Assembly: GCA_964618455.1 (NCBI GenBank)
Contig: CAZUAQ010000004.1
Coordinates: 103,316-167,315, forward strand
Reading direction: 5' to 3'
DNA from: CAZUAQ01 sp964618455
GTDB taxonomy: Bacteria > Planctomycetota > Phycisphaerae > UBA1845 > PWPN01
DNA length: 64,000 nucleotides
Every line of letters begins with the position of its first letter. Position 1 is the stretch's first letter. Position numbers and translations under genes: made by a program. A model generated the notes under the pieces. It was not told the DNA's origin. It searched no databases and saw nothing but the letters and a program-made list of their open reading frames with translations. Positions 1 through 7,811 of the stretch are shown in pieces.

Positions 1-887
1 GCCTGCTGGTGTTCCTGACTCTCTCGGTCGGCAAGGAGACGCGTTACTTCCTGCCGGCGGTACCGCCACTGCTGGTTCTGCTGGGCGTGGAACTGTCCGA
101 GTACTTTGATCCGAAGCGTCGGATGTCCTCGGCCTGGGTGACGCTGTCGTCGATCGCCGCCTATCTCGGTGTACCGATCGCGCTGGTGGGTGGTGTCTTC
201 GGGCTGCAGAAATGGCAGGAGCACAACGACTTCATCCCCTGGTCAGCGGTCTGGCCGCCGTACCTCGTCATGGCGATCATTCTGGGCATCGGCTTCCTCG
301 TAGCGATCCGGCTTTACGTCGTCGGCCGGCGGAATGCGTCCTTCGGCATGCTGGTCACGACGATGTGCGTGGCGTGGCTGTGGATCTGGCCGCAGTTCAT
401 GCCGATCATGGGGTCGGAGAAACCGTTCATCCAGTTCGCCGAGAAACTCCGCGACAAGCTGCCTGCCGACTCGGGTTATCGCGAGAAGCTGCGGATGATC
501 GGCAGCCAGGACTCGCGCATCACGTGGTACGGAGATATTCGCTTTCCGCGTATCATCGATCAGCTCGACCTGCTGGAGATGCAGGGCGGCGAGCGATCGC
601 TGGAACGAGAGAAGGAACTCGTCGGCGAGGAAATGGCCGATCAGCTTAACGGCGATGAACTTGTTCTGCTGTTAGCCGGTCGACCGGACTATATTGAGTT
701 TCGGCTTCGCGCTCCTGCGCAATTGCGCAAGCAGGGCAAGACAATGCCGGACACCTATATCTGGCTTCAAACAGAACTGGGCCCGAAGCGTAAGCACTTC
801 GTCGTCTTCGGCAACGAGCCACCACCGTGGGGTGCAGTGGAATTGGATCCCCCTAGCAGCATCCTCGAACAATTTGGTGGCGAGTAA
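1..887 (+). CDS. ArnT-like GT39 membrane glycosyltransferase, C-terminal part
   Basis: The frame is open to the left edge of the window, so the gene is 5'-truncated and the first GTG at position 9 is not necessarily a start. The visible part begins with the sequence KETRYFLPAVPPLL, which is typical of the later membrane helices of dolichyl-phosphate-mannose/ArnT-type (GT39/GT83) glycosyltransferases, where a lipid-linked sugar is transferred on the outer face of the inner membrane. Two or three further hydrophobic helices follow (roughly residues 35-60, 75-100 and 110-130). A soluble C-terminal domain of about 150 residues ends the protein. The neighbouring sugar epimerase and GT2 enzyme agree with a role in lipid or surface glycan modification. 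The catalytic N-terminal half is outside the window, so the substrate cannot be judged. Confidence 0.7.
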   Translation, partial: LLVFLTLSVGKETRYFLPAVPPLLVLLGVELSEYFDPKRRMSSAWVTLSSIAAYLGVPIALVGGVFGLQKWQEHNDFIPWSAVWPPYLVMAIILGIGFLVAIRLYVVGRRNASFGMLVTTMCVAWLWIWPQFMPIMGSEKPFIQFAEKLRDKLPADSGYREKLRMIGSQDSRITWYGDIRFPRIIDQLDLLEMQGGERSLEREKELVGEEMADQLNGDELVLLLAGRPDYIEFRLRAPAQLRKQGKTMPDTYIWLQTELGPKRKHFVVFGNEPPPWGAVELDPPSSILEQFGGE

Positions 888-924
888 GCTGAAGAAGATC
901 TTGTGTCATTCAGGGGCGCGCTGC

Positions 925-1872
925 TCAAGGACTCTTCCGCCGATACCATTCGACGAACTTCGGCAGGCCGTCGGTCAGCGGCGTCGCCGGTTCGTAGCCC
1001 AGCTCTTCGCGTGCGCGTGAGACGTCGGCGTGCGTGAGTGTCACGTCGCCCGGTTGTTCCGGCTTTCGCTCGATCGTCGCCTTCTTTCCCGTGGCGGAGG
1101 CGATGGCCTGGATAAGCGCATCCAGGCGGGTCGGCTTGGCGCCGCCGAGATTGTAGATGCGATAGCCCGTGCACCGATCCAGCGCCGCCACCGTCCCCGC
1201 GATGATGTCGTCGACGTAGGTGTGATCGCGCTCCATGCTGCCGTCCCCGAACATGGGGATGGGCTGTCCCGATTCGATCAGCCGCGTGAACTTGTGGATG
1301 GCGAGGTCCGGACGCTGGCGCGGGCCGAACACGGTGAAGAAACGCAAGCATGTGACGCTCAGATCGTGCAGATGGTGGTACGTGTGGCAGAGAAGCTCGC
1401 CGGCGCGCTTGGTGGCGGCGTAGGGCGAGATCGGATGATCCACCGGCAGCGTTTCGCGAAACGGCGCGTCTGCACAGTTGCCGTAAACGCTCGAACTGCT
1501 GGCGAACACGAACCGCGGCACACGATTCACCCGGGCGGCCTCGAGCATGACCACGGTGCCCTGCACGTTCACGTCGGTGTAGAGTTCCGGGTTCTCAATG
1601 GAGGGCCTCACGCCCGCGCGTGCCGCCAGGTGCACGATCCCCTCCGCGCCGCGCGTCACTTCGCGCATGAGCTCGCGGTCGCGAATGTCCCCCTCGACGA
1701 ACGTGAAGTCGCCCTGCCTCGCACATGCGGCAAGATTCTCCCGCTTGACCGCCGGATCATAGAACGCATCGAGATTGTCAATCCCGATAACGCGACCCCC
1801 TCGGCCCAGCAGGGCTTCGGTCAGGTGAGATCCGATAAAACCGGCAGCGCCGGTCACGCAAATGGTGGCCAT
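925..1872 (-). CDS. NAD-dependent sugar epimerase, UDP-glucuronate 4-epimerase-like
   Basis: This 315-residue protein is an extended short-chain dehydrogenase that should interconvert a nucleotide sugar. The Rossmann fingerprint GAAGFIGS is at residues 8-15, the catalytic S and YxxxK are in SSSSVYG and YAATK, and the segment RFFTVFGPRQRPD closely follows the FFTVYGPWGRPD signature of UDP-glucuronate 4-epimerases. Length is normal for the family. It is convergent with the GT39 gene and divergent from the GT2 gene, and the three together look like a small surface-glycan locus. The precise sugar is inferred from the signature only; UDP-glucose 4-epimerase activity is the main alternative. Confidence 0.85.
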   Translation of the reverse strand: MATICVTGAAGFIGSHLTEALLGRGGRVIGIDNLDAFYDPAVKRENLAACARQGDFTFVEGDIRDRELMREVTRGAEGIVHLAARAGVRPSIENPELYTDVNVQGTVVMLEAARVNRVPRFVFASSSSVYGNCADAPFRETLPVDHPISPYAATKRAGELLCHTYHHLHDLSVTCLRFFTVFGPRQRPDLAIHKFTRLIESGQPIPMFGDGSMERDHTYVDDIIAGTVAALDRCTGYRIYNLGGAKPTRLDALIQAIASATGKKATIERKPEQPGDVTLTHADVSRAREELGYEPATPLTDGLPKFVEWYRRKSP

Positions 1873-1960
1873 GACGAAGTCTCTTACCGAGAGAAGATTG
1901 TCTGGATAAACACGGTTGCACGCGACGCTTCAGTACCCAACCCGGGCTCCGATCACCGGC

Positions 1961-1990
1961 TTGGGCATGAAGCGACGAGAGAGCTATTAT
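1961..1990 (+). promoter_or_regulatory. possible sigma70-type promoter before the GT2 gene
   Basis: TTGGGC at 1961-1966 and TATTAT at 1985-1990 are separated by 18 bases in the divergent 290-base region between the epimerase and GT2 genes. The predicted leader is about 165 bases. The -35 box is poor, so this is only a candidate. Confidence 0.3.
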
Positions 1991-2162
1991 ATCGGATATC
2001 CCTTGTCCGCCCAGCGGGCATCGATTAGATTACTTCGCTTAGATCACGCCCTTGGGCGAACCTTTTTTCTCAAGCCGGCGGCGAGGTTGGTCCGAAGACA
2101 ACGCTTTCCATTCCAGGCAACGACGATCCTGGAAACTTTGAGACTACGGGATTCAAGACACC

Positions 2163-3149
2163 ATGCTGGATCTGAGCATCATCATCCCCGTGTATAATGA
2201 AGAGGCGAATGTCGCGCCACTGGTGGAGAATGTCGTCCGCGAGGCGGGAAAACTCGACCGCACCTACGAGGTCATTCTCGTGAACGACGGGAGCACGGAC
2301 GGCTCAATACAAGCATTGGACGAGGCTGCCGACACGCACCGCGCGGTCAAGGTCGTCCACTTCGCCCAGAACTGCGGGCAGACCGCCGCCATGGCCGCGG
2401 GATGGTACTACGCCTCCGGCAAGGTCAGGGTCTACCTCGACGGCGATCGCCAGAACGATCCCTCGGACATCGCCCCCCTGCTGAACAAACTCGACGAAGG
2501 CTACGCCTGCGTGAGCGGATGGCGTAAGAATCGCCAGGATGCCGGGCTGCGAAGCCTCTTCTCCCGAGTCGCCAACCGGCTGATCCGCCACCTGGCGCGT
2601 GTGCCGATTCACGATCTCGGCTGCACGCTCAAAGCCTACCGCCACGATGCCCTCGACCCGCGCGAGCTCTTCGGTGAAATGCACCGCTTTCTGCCGATCT
2701 ACGTCCAGGCGCGGGGCGGACGCGTGGGTGAACTGGTCGTCAAGCATCACCCGCGCGTGGCGGGCGAAAGCAAGTATGGCCTGGATCGAACGTTCCGCGT
2801 GATCTCCGACCTGTTCCTCGTTCGCGTCCTGCTGAAGTACCGCACACGGCCCTCGCACATGTTCGCTAAGATGACGCAGTATCTCGCCTTGGGATCGGGA
2901 GCGTCGTTCGTGGTGGGGGCGGCGGCGGGAGCGCTAGCGTCGAATTGGATGTGGTTCGTTCTTGGATTCCTGTCGATGCTGATCCTCGGCGTGGGCGGCA
3001 TCGTCGTCATGTCCGTGGGCTGGACCACTGAACTGATCATGCGAAACCGCTACGCTCAGAGCAGTGCCCTTCCCTGGCGGGTGGAGCGGTTTGTCAATCT
3101 CGATGCCGAATCCGCCGGGCCGCAGGTCAAATCAATCTCAGCCGCCTGA
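2163..3149 (+). CDS. GT2 glycosyltransferase, DPM1/ArnC-like
   Basis: The 328-residue protein has an N-terminal GT2 domain: IIIPVYNEE at residues 6-14, the nucleotide-binding VNDGSTDGS near residue 40, and DGDRQNDP near residue 95, where the DxD-like acids bind the metal and sugar nucleotide. Two C-terminal hydrophobic helices (about residues 240-290) anchor it in the inner membrane, as in undecaprenyl-phosphate sugar transferases such as ArnC and GtrB. The expected role is loading a sugar on a polyprenyl phosphate for use by a GT39/GT83 enzyme like the one at the window start. The ATG is the natural start. Its 3' end overlaps the convergent small membrane gene by 12 bases. The sugar donor is unknown. 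Confidence 0.85.
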   Translation: MLDLSIIIPVYNEEANVAPLVENVVREAGKLDRTYEVILVNDGSTDGSIQALDEAADTHRAVKVVHFAQNCGQTAAMAAGWYYASGKVRVYLDGDRQNDPSDIAPLLNKLDEGYACVSGWRKNRQDAGLRSLFSRVANRLIRHLARVPIHDLGCTLKAYRHDALDPRELFGEMHRFLPIYVQARGGRVGELVVKHHPRVAGESKYGLDRTFRVISDLFLVRVLLKYRTRPSHMFAKMTQYLALGSGASFVVGAAAGALASNWMWFVLGFLSMLILGVGGIVVMSVGWTTELIMRNRYAQSSALPWRVERFVNLDAESAGPQVKSISAA

Positions 3150-3593
3150 CTGTGCCGGAAGCGGCGTCTTCTTTCGACTCCACCAGGCACGCCACAGGAT
3201 CAGGCCGAAGGGAATCCACCAGATCAGATCATTTGTCAGAAGCGTCACGCCCAGCGTCCACGGCAGAGTGCCGCGTATGGCGGCGTCAACAAACCCAATG
3301 GGCCCGAAGATCTTGCCCAGCAACCCGACCAGCACGATCGGCCAGTGGCGGAGCGGACGTGTGGCGGCGATGAGGTAACCGATCCCGTAGACCCCGACGA
3401 TCATCCCCACGCACTGCCAGATCTCGGGATAGCGGGGAAGATCCATACCGACCCATTGGAAGGCGGTCAGCGGTGCAAGCACCACCCACGCCCCCCAGGC
3501 GAGGTTGTACACGCCGGCCAGAACCAGCACCCAACGCATCCAGGTGTCACCACGTTCAGAGTGGAGTGCGATCGGCTTTTCTATGTCCGTCAT
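3138..3593 (-). CDS. small four-helix membrane protein of unknown function
   Basis: This 151-residue protein has about four hydrophobic helices (around residues 20-42, 60-82, 85-105 and 115-138) and many tryptophans, including WIPFGLILWRAWW near the end. I do not recognise a named family. The start codon overlaps the stop of the lipocalin gene (ATGA at 3590-3593), so the two are almost certainly translated together. This places it at the end of the peroxiredoxin-lipocalin-membrane protein group. A function in envelope lipid handling is an inference from position only. Confidence 0.75.
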   Translation of the reverse strand: MTDIEKPIALHSERGDTWMRWVLVLAGVYNLAWGAWVVLAPLTAFQWVGMDLPRYPEIWQCVGMIVGVYGIGYLIAATRPLRHWPIVLVGLLGKIFGPIGFVDAAIRGTLPWTLGVTLLTNDLIWWIPFGLILWRAWWSRKKTPLPAQSGG

Positions 3594-4279
3594 TGATCCT
3601 GCGATTCCGGCTGGGGTGTGCGGACGATTTTACCAGGATCGTAGCCCTGAGCTTTGAGCCGTTCGCAGATGCCCCGGTAGGTCTTCTCATCGATCTGCGG
3701 CGTGCGACTGAGCACCCAGAGGTATTTCCGCGACGGCTGACCGACAACGGCGTACTCGTAGTTCGGGCCGAGGTCGATAATCCAGTAGGGCGCCGTGACA
3801 AGCGGAAAGAACTTCACCCGCCAGATCGCCCCGTCCCCCTTGTCCTGCACCACGGCGGAAGATTGCGTCTCGGTCACTTCTCCGTCGAGACTGCCTTCGC
3901 GCCCGTAGTTGTCGATACGTATCGTGCCGTCATCCTGCAGTGTATACGTCGTAATGACCGCCACGATGCCGCGTTGAAACATGTTCGGATAGCGCGCGAC
4001 CTCGTACCAGCGGCCCATGTAGCGGTTCAGGTCGAGATCCTCGACGATGCGAAGTTTCCCGGAATCCCTGTCCGGGGAAGACCTGGAGTCGTCCGAGCCG
4101 GCATCACGATCCTCGGTGGACGTGTTTGCGGAACGGGAAGATCTGTCAAAGGATGAAGGCTCTTCGATCGACTCTGTTGATGCAGCCACCTGCGCCGGCG
4201 CCGTTGTCGCGGACCCCTTGTTCTCAGATTGCTCGCAACCCACCAACATCGCCAGCAACGCCAGCGTGAAAATCCGCAT
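3590..4279 (-). CDS. blc: lipocalin lipoprotein, Blc-like
   Basis: This 229-residue protein begins with a lipoprotein signal ending in the lipobox LVGC, followed by a low-complexity Ser/Glu/Asp linker of about 65 residues and then a bacterial lipocalin barrel. The lipocalin GxW motif is in YMGRWYEVARYPN, and the end of the barrel contains YLWVLSRTPQID, typical of Blc. Blc proteins sit in the outer membrane and bind fatty acids or lysophospholipids. The chosen ATG at 4279 has GAGG nine bases upstream; an earlier in-frame TTG would place this Shine-Dalgarno inside the gene. It lies 30 bases downstream of the peroxiredoxin gene and overlaps the next membrane gene. Together with the upstream fatty acid genes it suggests repair or transport of modified lipids. 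The long acidic linker is unusual for Blc. Confidence 0.88.
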   Translation of the reverse strand: MRIFTLALLAMLVGCEQSENKGSATTAPAQVAASTESIEEPSSFDRSSRSANTSTEDRDAGSDDSRSSPDRDSGKLRIVEDLDLNRYMGRWYEVARYPNMFQRGIVAVITTYTLQDDGTIRIDNYGREGSLDGEVTETQSSAVVQDKGDGAIWRVKFFPLVTAPYWIIDLGPNYEYAVVGQPSRKYLWVLSRTPQIDEKTYRGICERLKAQGYDPGKIVRTPQPESQDQ

Positions 4280-4309
4280 GACATCCATCCTCTTCAAGAA
4301 ATAGCGTGC

Positions 4310-4936
4310 TTACCCTTCAACCCCTGTTGCGGCAGTCTGCTGAGCCAGGGCATTAAAGATCCGGTCATGCGAGACCACTCCGCGATCGCTCAATGCCACC
4401 GTTCCGTCCTTTCGGATCACGTAAACGCTCCGCTGGTTGAACAGCATGCCGCTGGTGCCATACGCCTTGGCAATGCGCGAATCGCGATCGCTGAGTACGG
4501 GAAAGGGAAAACTGTGTTTCTTCGAAAACCCGGCATGCTTCTCGACGCTGGCGGGGTTGATGCCCAGGACCATGGCACCCGCCTCCTGGAACTGGCTCCA
4601 GTCATCACGGACCGCGCAGAGCTGATTCGTGCACACCGGTGTGTTGTTGGCCGGATAAAAGATCAGCACGACATCATGATTCTCCAGTAAGGCACCAAGT
4701 CGAATCTCCCGTCCATTCTGATCCGTTGCGGTGAAATCCGGGGCCTTCTCGCCGACTGCGATCAACTCGTTTCGTGCCATGAGCATCTCCTCCTCCGAAG
4801 TCGCCTCATCCGAATGGGACGATTCGGAAACAACCATATTTTCATTATCCTGGCCGTTTGAGCCACAACCCACGACGGCCGCCCAGCACAGCACCAGGCC
4901 TGCCGCCGCGTGTCGAAATCTCATGTTCTCGATCAT
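4310..4936 (-). CDS. lipoprotein peroxiredoxin, BCP/PrxQ-type
   Basis: The 208-residue protein has a lipoprotein signal with the lipobox VVGC near residue 24, so it is probably held at an extracytoplasmic membrane face. The AhpC/TSA fold follows. The peroxidatic motif is PANNTPVCTNQLC: the first cysteine is the peroxidatic one and the second, five residues on, is the resolving cysteine of the PrxQ/BCP class. This enzyme should reduce hydrogen or lipid hydroperoxides using thiol donors. Starting at ATG 4936 puts AAGGA six bases upstream; the first possible in-frame start, at 4960, lacks this. It heads the group with the lipocalin and membrane protein, just downstream of the lipid-modifying enzymes, so protection against lipid peroxides is a reasonable inference. 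Confidence 0.88.
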   Translation of the reverse strand: MIENMRFRHAAAGLVLCWAAVVGCGSNGQDNENMVVSESSHSDEATSEEEMLMARNELIAVGEKAPDFTATDQNGREIRLGALLENHDVVLIFYPANNTPVCTNQLCAVRDDWSQFQEAGAMVLGINPASVEKHAGFSKKHSFPFPVLSDRDSRIAKAYGTSGMLFNQRSVYVIRKDGTVALSDRGVVSHDRIFNALAQQTAATGVEG

Positions 4937-5013
4937 CGTTTTCCTTTCAGACCACCTCATTTGTCCAGTTCGCGGGGATCATAGGCAAGAGACATCAGGA
5001 AAACCTCCAACCC

Positions 5014-6042
5014 CTAACGCCGGCCGAACAGGTAGTGCGAGACCAGCCACTCCTCGCCGCCGCGATATCCCCACAGTTCCGCGCACGCCATGAAGAAGAC
5101 CCTCCAGTACACCCACCACTTCAATGCCTGGTCGCGTCCGTAGGTCCGCTCGAGGATCGGCATGATCGCCTCGCGCTCGGCATCCATTCGGCCGAGCCAT
5201 GCCTCGCTGGTGCGGGCGTAGTGCAAACCGCTCACCCGCCAGTGATCCTGCAGTCGCACATCGTCCTGGAAGTAGAGCAGCAGGTCATCGGAGGGCATCG
5301 TGCCCCCGGTAAAGAAGTAGTCCGCCATCCAGTTGGCCTTGCCATTGGACTCGAAGTGATACGCGTACTGCCGATGCGTGAAGATGTGGATGAACAGCAG
5401 CGCGTCGTCGTTCATGAACGACGCCACCTTGCGAAGCAGCTGCTCGTAATTTTTCATGTGCTCGAACATCTCGATCGACACGATGCGATCGAATCGCTCA
5501 TCGATGGTGAACGCGTTCATGTCCGCAGTGATCACGCGCAGATTGGTGATGCCCCGCTCGCGGCACTGCTGTTCGATGTACTCACGCTGGAGGCGCGAAT
5601 TCGAGACCGCCACGTAGTCACAATCGCGAAAATGCTCGCAGATCCACAACGCCAGCGAACCCCATCCGCACCCCAGTTCGAGAATGCGCTGCCCATCGGC
5701 AAGCCGGGCCCGCTGCTTGTACAGCTTCAGCATCGCCTCTTCCGAAGCGTCCAGCGTCGTGACACCCTCCGGCCAGTAACCGCAACTGTATTTCATGTGT
5801 CGACCCAGCACGAGGCGGAAGAACTCGACCGGCAGCTCGTAGTGCTGCTTGTTGGCATCGTCCGTATGAACGGCGATCGGGCTCTGTCGCAGTTCCTCCA
5901 CGAACGCACGCAACGCCTGTCGCTCGCCCTCGACATCGCGGTTACCTTCGCTGCGCAGGCGCTGCGTATTGAGACGGCGAATGCCGAAGCGCACCAGCCA
6001 GTCGGGCAGCAGATTTCGTTCCAGCAGGCTCATGGCTGCCAT
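5014..6042 (-). CDS. CFAS/coclaurine N-methyltransferase-like SAM methyltransferase
   Basis: The 342-residue protein belongs to the cyclopropane fatty acid synthase superfamily. HYELPVEFF (residues 67-75) corresponds to the HYDxGNDFY box and LELGCGWGSL (121-130) is SAM motif I. In true cyclopropane synthases the later FPGxC box holds the catalytic cysteine; here the matching segment is FFTGGTMPS, so the cysteine is threonine. FTGGTMPS followed by LLLYFQDDV is instead characteristic of the plant coclaurine N-methyltransferase-like branch, which also occurs in bacteria. It is therefore more likely to transfer a methyl group than to close a cyclopropane ring, but the acceptor is unknown. It overlaps the upstream DUF1295 gene by 13 bases, and AAGGAG precedes the ATG at a good distance. 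Confidence 0.85.
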   Translation of the reverse strand: MAAMSLLERNLLPDWLVRFGIRRLNTQRLRSEGNRDVEGERQALRAFVEELRQSPIAVHTDDANKQHYELPVEFFRLVLGRHMKYSCGYWPEGVTTLDASEEAMLKLYKQRARLADGQRILELGCGWGSLALWICEHFRDCDYVAVSNSRLQREYIEQQCRERGITNLRVITADMNAFTIDERFDRIVSIEMFEHMKNYEQLLRKVASFMNDDALLFIHIFTHRQYAYHFESNGKANWMADYFFTGGTMPSDDLLLYFQDDVRLQDHWRVSGLHYARTSEAWLGRMDAEREAIMPILERTYGRDQALKWWVYWRVFFMACAELWGYRGGEEWLVSHYLFGRR

Positions 6043-6839
6043 ATGGGGTTCTCCTTTCGAGGGAACCAGGGAAAGAAAGCACTGGTCTCACGTTGATAGC
6101 GGCGGTAATCCTCGCCGCGACTGGCCAGCGCCCGGGCTTCCGTCGGCGGAATACCGGTCACTTTCAGGATCAGAAACAGCATCAACACCGGGCAGGCCAG
6201 GGCGATCCAGCCATAGGCCGCCGGCAGCGCCATCAATGCATAGCTGCACCAAATGCACCATTCGAAGAAATAGTTCGGATGGCGTGAGTATCGCCACAGT
6301 CCCTTGCGACAGGTCCTGCCTTTGTGGTTCGTATTGGCCCGAAACTGCGCCAACTGCCAGTCCGCAATCGCTTCGCCGATGATCGCGATCAACCAGATGG
6401 CCGCCCCGGTGAGTTCCAGGGGATGCAACCCTCCCTGGCGGTTGTAGGCGATGAACATGAACGGCACCGCCAAAAGGGCCGCCAGCGTCGACTGGGCCTG
6501 GAAGAAAAAGAAGAAGCGAACGTTCGACTTTTCGCCCCACTTCGCGCGCAGCTCCTGGTAACGCCCGTCCTCCTCCTTGCCGATCACGCGGTTGAACAGG
6601 AGGTAAATGCCCAGTCGCAATCCCCAGAATCCGCCCAGCGCGCCGATCAGCCATCGTCGGGCCGGATCGCCATCCCCGGCCAGGGAAAACCAGATTGCCA
6701 GCAGGCCCAGACCGCTCGCCCAGCCGACATCCACGACGCCCGCGTCCGTCAGCCGCCACTGGATCAGCCAGAGCACGACCATCACCCCGGAGAGCCCCAG
6801 CCATCCGATCAGCCATGCCATACCCATACTAAGATCCAT
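6030..6839 (-). CDS. DUF1295 membrane protein, steroid 5-alpha-reductase-like
   Basis: This 269-residue integral membrane protein has about six to seven hydrophobic helices. The C-terminal block GLWRYSRHPNYFFEW is the hallmark of DUF1295 and of the wider steroid 5-alpha-reductase/ICMT fold, whose members reduce enone double bonds with NADPH or methylate lipid-linked substrates. No bacterial DUF1295 activity can be assigned from sequence alone. It is directly upstream of, and overlaps, the second CFAS-like methyltransferase, a pairing that implies consecutive steps on the same lipid. A GA-rich stretch (GAGGGGG) precedes the ATG. Confidence 0.85.
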   Translation of the reverse strand: MDLSMGMAWLIGWLGLSGVMVVLWLIQWRLTDAGVVDVGWASGLGLLAIWFSLAGDGDPARRWLIGALGGFWGLRLGIYLLFNRVIGKEEDGRYQELRAKWGEKSNVRFFFFFQAQSTLAALLAVPFMFIAYNRQGGLHPLELTGAAIWLIAIIGEAIADWQLAQFRANTNHKGRTCRKGLWRYSRHPNYFFEWCIWCSYALMALPAAYGWIALACPVLMLFLILKVTGIPPTEARALASRGEDYRRYQRETSAFFPWFPRKENPIWQP

Positions 6840-6952
6840 CCGACACCCCCTCGCCCAACCTCATGTCTGTCCCCGTGTGCGAACGCAAATCCGCGCCATA
6901 GGATCTGATAAGCGAATGGAACGAACGGAAACGCAATACACGGGAGTTCATC

Positions 6953-7327
6953 ATGTCCCTGGCAGTTCGATTGACGGCTATCGTTTGCATCCTGTTACTC
7001 ATCGTGTTCTTCGGTGCCATCCGATGGGCTTCGAACCAGGAAAGCCTCTGGACCGGGCTCGAAAAACTGGCTACCGATCCATGGGGCATCGTGACGCTGA
7101 TCGACTTGTATGTCGGCTTCGCGGTCATCGGTGCCGTCATCGTCGTCACCGAGACGCGGCGATGGCGGGCTCCCATCTGGATCGTGCTGCTGTGTTGCCT
7201 CGGCAATATCGTCACCCTGGCGTACCTCCTGTTTCAGCTTCGACGAGCACGCCGCTTTGCCGATCTGTTTCAACCGACGGGTCGGAACGGGGCGACCTTG
7301 CCCGACGGAAAACCACTTCCGAGATGA
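6953..7327 (+). CDS. small three-helix membrane protein
   Basis: The 124-residue protein has three hydrophobic helices (about residues 5-24, 44-66 and 72-95) and a basic C-terminal tail. It resembles the DUF1475/DUF2834-type small membrane proteins, with the segment IDLYVGFAVIG, but I assign no function. It is the only plus-strand gene inside the lipid block. Its last 116 bases overlap the end of the convergent DUF2878 gene, with both reading frames covering the C-terminal tails. GGGAG precedes the ATG. Confidence 0.65.
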   Translation: MSLAVRLTAIVCILLLIVFFGAIRWASNQESLWTGLEKLATDPWGIVTLIDLYVGFAVIGAVIVVTETRRWRAPIWIVLLCCLGNIVTLAYLLFQLRRARRFADLFQPTGRNGATLPDGKPLPR

Positions 7328-7811
7328 GAATCAACAGCGGCATGGCCAGCGCGTATTCAAAAGCCACCATCACCAGGCCGAAACCCAGGTTCGGCAACGT
7401 AACCGCACCGAGTTTCATCGCACCGTAATACGTTGTCGGTCCGGCCAGCAGCCCCAACACGCTCGCGACGAGGTATCGCCCACGCAACCATCCGAGAGAG
7501 ACGTTCAACGTCGTACTGAAGGCGAGCCACAGGGCGGTAATCCAGAGCGGACAGAAAAGGCCCAGTAACGCCGGTCCCTCGAACACCACCGCTCCCGTCC
7601 ACATCAGAATGCTGTCCATCAATGTCCCGATGACCCCACCGGAGACCAGGAAGAACGCTTCCGAACGTGATCGTTCAATGAAACCCAGGTGAATCCCCAA
7701 TACCGCAGCCACGGCAACAGGGCCCAGCCAAGCCATGCCGGCAGCGGCGGAGGTCACGCACGTGAACCACCCCACTTGAAAGATTGCGAGATTCAGTATT
7801 TTCCGCTTCAT
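7212..7811 (-). CDS. DUF2878 integral membrane protein
   Basis: The 199-residue protein has five to six hydrophobic helices and matches the DUF2878 family (early residues NLAIFQVGWFTCV, then ALWLAFSTTLN). The start ATG at 7811 overlaps the stop of the cyclopropane synthase gene as ATGA, which fixes the start and indicates translational coupling. DUF2878 genes are commonly found in cfa/DUF1365 operons of proteobacteria, but no activity is established to my knowledge. The C-terminal tail of about 30 residues extends beyond the usual family length and is the part that overlaps the convergent small membrane gene. Confidence 0.85.
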   Translation of the reverse strand: MKRKILNLAIFQVGWFTCVTSAAAGMAWLGPVAVAAVLGIHLGFIERSRSEAFFLVSGGVIGTLMDSILMWTGAVVFEGPALLGLFCPLWITALWLAFSTTLNVSLGWLRGRYLVASVLGLLAGPTTYYGAMKLGAVTLPNLGFGLVMVAFEYALAMPLLILISEVVFRRARSPRSDPSVETDRQSGVLVEAETGGTPG

